DNA of 64,000 nt from Neisseria lisongii. Its GTDB lineage: Bacteria; Pseudomonadota; Gammaproteobacteria; Burkholderiales; Neisseriaceae. Below, piece after piece: positions 61,577-64,000 of this stretch. Position 1 is the stretch's first letter; the number at the start of each line of letters is the position of its first letter. The notes beneath the pieces are model-generated. The model was given only the letters and a program-made list of their open reading frames with translations. It made no database searches and had not been told where the DNA came from. A program made the position numbers and the translations under genes. The DNA is taken from positions 1,736,001 through 1,800,000 of the forward strand of contig NZ_CP116766.1 of assembly GCF_028463985.1 (NCBI RefSeq), written 5' to 3'.

Positions 61577-61665
61577 TATAGTGGATTAACCAAAAAATAT
61601 TACAACCTAAGTGAACCCCCTTCTCTTAACCCTTCCCGCCAGCGGGACGGGAGAATAATGTGTAG
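61577..61665. repeat. Left part of a GC-palindrome repeat, split by the IS110 element
   Basis: TATAGTGGATTAACCAAAAA through CCCGCCAGCGGGACGGG to ATGTGTAG. It corresponds to 37479 onward. The matching right part (GTGCCTGTCTAAACAGGCAC hairpin and DUS loop) resumes at 62866. Confidence 0.8.
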
Positions 61666-61754
61666 CAACTGTATTTTTCACCCCGTCGGGCAAAAATACA
61701 AAAACGGTTAGTCTGAAGGCCGGTCTAAACAAAACCGGCAATACTTCAACATGA

Positions 61755-62699
61755 TCAAACAGCACTCACTGCCGCCAAACGATCCCGCATCATCGCATTC
61801 AGAATCGTCAGCAGCTTACGCATACAGGCCGTTACCGCCACTTTGTACGGCTTACCCCGCAAACGCAGACGTTGGTAGAAGTCCTTAATCCTCGGTTCGT
61901 AGTGTGCCGCCACCATCGCCGCCATATACAGCGTTTTGCGTACAGCACTGCGCCCGCCGAAACAGCGGCTTTTAAACTTCATTGTGCCGCTTTCTTTCAC
62001 ATAAGGGGCGACACCTACCAAACCGGCAATCTGTTTATGCGATACTTTGCCCAATTCCGGCAACATCGCACATAAGGTCGCCGCAGTAGTCGGGCCGATA
62101 CCTTTGATGCTTTGCAGCAGACTGCTTTTGTCGCCAAAATGAGTGTCGTTATGTTCTTCGATCTGTCTGTCCAAAGCAGCAATTAGTGCGTCGAAATGTG
62201 CGATCAGTGCTTCAACACTTTGAATCTGTGTTTCATGTACCTGCTGCAAACGGTTTTTTTCGGCACTGCGCATTTCAACCAGTTGAGTGCGGCGGCTGAT
62301 TAAGGCTTCGAGGATTTCTTCTGCCTCACTCGGCGGCGTATAGAGCTGCCGTTCCCAATCGGGCTTTTGTGTGATTACCTGTGCGTAAAACGCCAACATT
62401 TTGGCATCGGCCGCATCGGTTTTGGTGAGTGATTGCGACTGTGCGAATTGGTGCGTCTGACGGGGATTGGCAATGATGACTTTGAATCCTGCCCGGTGCA
62501 GTGCTTTGGCCAATGGGATTTCCAGTCCGCCGGTGCTTTCCATCACAACCAGTGAGACCTGATGTTTTTTCAGGTATTCGATGGTGTGGAGAAAGCCTTT
62601 TTGGTTGTTGGTCTCGGTTTTGGTCTTTTTGGAAGACGTGATGCCGATAACGAAGTTTCGTTTGGCGATGTCGATACCGCCGTAGTTTTGGGTACTCAT
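61755..62699 (-). CDS. IS110-family DEDD/Ser recombinase
   Basis: 314 residues. The RuvC-like DEDD residues are in GIDIAKRNFVIG, VMESTGG and LTKTDAADAKMLAFY. The C-terminal transposase domain has IKGIGPTTAATLCAMLPELG and the SGTMKFKSRCFGGRSAVRK block with the catalytic serine. It appears intact. The ATG at 62699 has better spacing from ACAGG than the adjacent ATG at 62702. IS110 recombinases use an RNA guide that pairs with target and donor DNA. Confidence 0.93.
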   Translation of the reverse strand: MSTQNYGGIDIAKRNFVIGITSSKKTKTETNNQKGFLHTIEYLKKHQVSLVVMESTGGLEIPLAKALHRAGFKVIIANPRQTHQFAQSQSLTKTDAADAKMLAFYAQVITQKPDWERQLYTPPSEAEEILEALISRRTQLVEMRSAEKNRLQQVHETQIQSVEALIAHFDALIAALDRQIEEHNDTHFGDKSSLLQSIKGIGPTTAATLCAMLPELGKVSHKQIAGLVGVAPYVKESGTMKFKSRCFGGRSAVRKTLYMAAMVAAHYEPRIKDFYQRLRLRGKPYKVAVTACMRKLLTILNAMMRDRLAAVSAV

Positions 62700-62702
62700 C
62701 AT

Positions 62703-62865
62703 AAACCTGTCTTGCATTCGGTTGTGTTGTCGGGCAACTGTCCGGTTGTGTTGATGGGTTGCCCGGCTTCCCTAAGCTACACAGCGGTTGTTGAACCTTG
62801 GGTGCGCACGGGTGGCGGCCGGGCGGGTGTTGCTTGTTATGATACTGGAAGTTGGATATACAAGC
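62703..62865 (-). ncRNA. Candidate IS110 bridge (guide) RNA region
   Basis: This 163-base non-coding left end is where IS110 bridge RNAs are encoded. It has a strong stem CGGGCAAC / GTTGCCCG around 62730-62763 enclosing a loop, and G-rich segments further out. The RNA ends and the loops cannot be fixed by eye. Confidence 0.4.
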
Positions 62866-62908
62866 GTGCCTGTCTAAACAGGCACGTGTTCTTTAAATTC
62901 CACATCAA

Positions 62909-62985
62909 TGCCGTCTGAAAACCGAAGGTTTCGCTAAAACGAGGGTAACGAGTTTCTGCGAAGCTAAAATCAGATTTTCAGACGG
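62909..62985. terminator. Extended DUS hairpin with conserved loop
   Basis: TGCCGTCTGAAAA and complement enclose CGAAGGTTTCGCTAAAACGA and GAGTTTCTGCGAAGCTAAAA. It is the counterpart of 37600-37664 and serves as terminator for the M16 peptidase gene. Confidence 0.7.
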
Positions 62986-63006
62986 CCTGTTTTGATGTTG
63001 AACGGA

Positions 63007-64000
63007 TTACTCCGCGCCGACAACGACGGTGCTGAAATCCGACAGATTCACCCGCCGCCGCCAAGCGTCTTTAATCTGCTGCACCGTCAGTTTGGACACT
63101 GCTTCGGGATAGCGTTGCAGATAATCGTCGGGCAGGTTGTACACGCCGATCAGGCTCAGATATTTGACCAGCTTGGCATTGGAATCGAAACGCAGCGGGA
63201 AGCCGCCGACAATATTGGCTTTGGCCTGCTTCAATTCCTCTTCGGTCGGGCCTTGGGCGATAAAGGTTTCGATAACGGATCGGGCGTTTGCCAGCGAGGC
63301 GCGGGCGTTTTTCTTTTGGGTGGAATATTCGATGCGCAGCGGGCCGGCCTGCGAAGCCGGTTCGAGTATGCTGTACACGCCGTAGGTATAGCCTTTTTCG
63401 TCCCGCAGTTTTTTCATCAGGCGGCTGTCGAAGCCGCCGCCGCCCAAAATGTAGTTACCGGCAACCAAAGCATAATAGTCGGGGTCGTTGCGTTGAATCA
63501 GCGGCATACCGAGAACAATATGCGCCTGCTCGCCGGCAAACGGCATTTCACTGGTTCGGGCTTGAGGTTTATCCACAGGTGCAATGCGGCTGTCGGTTTG
63601 GGTGGTGTCGGGTAAACCGTCGAGAGCCGCCGCCGCCAGTTTTTCCGCCTGAATACGGGTAACGTCGCCGACAATCGCAATCACGGCATTGTTTTTCGCA
63701 TAACGGCTGCGGTGGAAGGCACGAATGTCGTCCAAGCTGACTTTTTCCAGTCCGGCAACGGTGATATTGGCGCTGTTGCCGTAGGGGTGGTGCGGATAAA
63801 TCAGGCGGGTAAACATACGCTCTGCGGTGAAATCGGGTGTGGTTTCCCGCTGTTTGAGGGCGGTAACGGCCTGCTGTTTGCGGCGGGCGAACACGGCTGC
63901 ATCGAAGCGGGGAGCGGTCAGCGATTCGTTGAGCAGCGCCAGTGCAGCAGTGAGGTTGGTGCTTTGGCTCAGGCTGCGCAGGGAAACGGTGGCGGTTTCC
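63007..64000 (-). CDS. M16-family peptidase, 5' end beyond the window
   Basis: About 331 residues of the C-terminal part are visible, open to the window edge. M16 features: PHHPYGNSANITVAGLEKVSLDDIRAFHRSRYAKNNAVIAIVGDV, GGGFDSRLMKKLRDEKGYTYGVYS and a C-terminal VQQIKDAWRRRV. The HxxEH zinc motif, if present, would be upstream. M16 genes often occur in pairs, one active and one not; which this is cannot be told. The visible codons before 63894 continue the same protein. Confidence 0.87.
   Translation of the reverse strand, partial: ETATVSLRSLSQSTNLTAALALLNESLTAPRFDAAVFARRKQQAVTALKQRETTPDFTAERMFTRLIYPHHPYGNSANITVAGLEKVSLDDIRAFHRSRYAKNNAVIAIVGDVTRIQAEKLAAAALDGLPDTTQTDSRIAPVDKPQARTSEMPFAGEQAHIVLGMPLIQRNDPDYYALVAGNYILGGGGFDSRLMKKLRDEKGYTYGVYSILEPASQAGPLRIEYSTQKKNARASLANARSVIETFIAQGPTEEELKQAKANIVGGFPLRFDSNAKLVKYLSLIGVYNLPDDYLQRYPEAVSKLTVQQIKDAWRRRVNLSDFSTVVVGAE

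Larger units (their letters stand above)
61666..62865 (-). mobile_element. IS110-family insertion sequence, about 1.2 kb
   Basis: Boundaries are set by comparing its flanks with the uninterrupted repeat at 37479-37664: left homology stops after GTGTAG (61665) and right homology resumes at GTGCCTG (62866). The 1200-base length, the lack of terminal inverted repeats and the single transposase gene fit IS110. The transposase has about 166 bases of non-coding DNA before it and 89 after it, as in the IS110 subgroup with the guide RNA at the left end. Confidence 0.85.

Overview
The window is a stretch of chromosome from a Neisseria species that is probably not a meningococcus or gonococcus. The evidence is the very frequent 12-mer DNA uptake sequence, mostly in the AG dialect (AGGCCGTCTGAA) with some AT dialect (ATGCCGTCTGAA). 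It often lies as inverted pairs that act as terminators. There are also Correia-type repeats, dRS3-like repeats and a typical neisserial gene set. About 60 genes are visible, all chromosomal housekeeping or accessory genes. I saw no tRNA, rRNA, prophage or CRISPR array.

Layout. 0-9.3 kb: a truncated HTH regulator, patatin-like lipoprotein, DJ-1/PfpI protein, ABC exporter, ruvA, rlpA, trmL, comF and the biotin genes bioH-bioC. 9.4-10.2 kb: an A+T-rich island gene encoding a DpnI-like nuclease for methylated GATC (drg). 10.3-12.5 kb: dinG. 12.9-16.4 kb: a six-gene operon encoding a DoxX protein, an EGKCG-repeat precursor peptide, a DUF692 (MNIO) enzyme, a DUF2063 partner, an ECF sigma factor and a small zinc anti-sigma factor. 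16.6-31.2 kb: recQ, tsaC, purD, yigZ, etfBA, waaC, pncA, trmO, rarD and metG. 31.3-41.2 kb: small membrane and zinc proteins, hprA, an FKBP, ftsY, a thioredoxin-MsrA-MsrB fusion, gnd and lpxC. 41.2-41.9 kb: a DnaA-box-rich, A+T-rich gap. 41.9-55.3 kb: gapA, pncC, ftsEX, tlpA, arsC, ydcF-like, gltX, an Abi gene, mutS, mscS and an ABC-2 permease. 55.4-64 kb: a repeat-tract FkbM methyltransferase, a nucleotidase, glmU, glmS, an IS110 element and an M16 peptidase running off the end.

The most notable system is the sigma-E operon. Its precursor peptide has eight EGKCG motifs and sits with the DUF692 and DUF2063 genes, the arrangement of bufferin/HvfA copper-binding modified peptides. The same ECF promoter (TGTAA, 17 bases, CGTCTAA) lies before this operon and before msrAB. 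One envelope-stress switch therefore seems to control both a metal-sequestering peptide and methionine repair.

Other notable signals: an exact 14-copy CTGG tract in the FkbM gene that can switch its C-terminus among three forms; two perfect parS sites and many perfect DnaA boxes, suggesting an origin-proximal region; an IS110 insertion whose ends can be read by comparison with an unoccupied copy of the same repeat 25 kb away; and families of Correia-like elements whose two ends co-vary.
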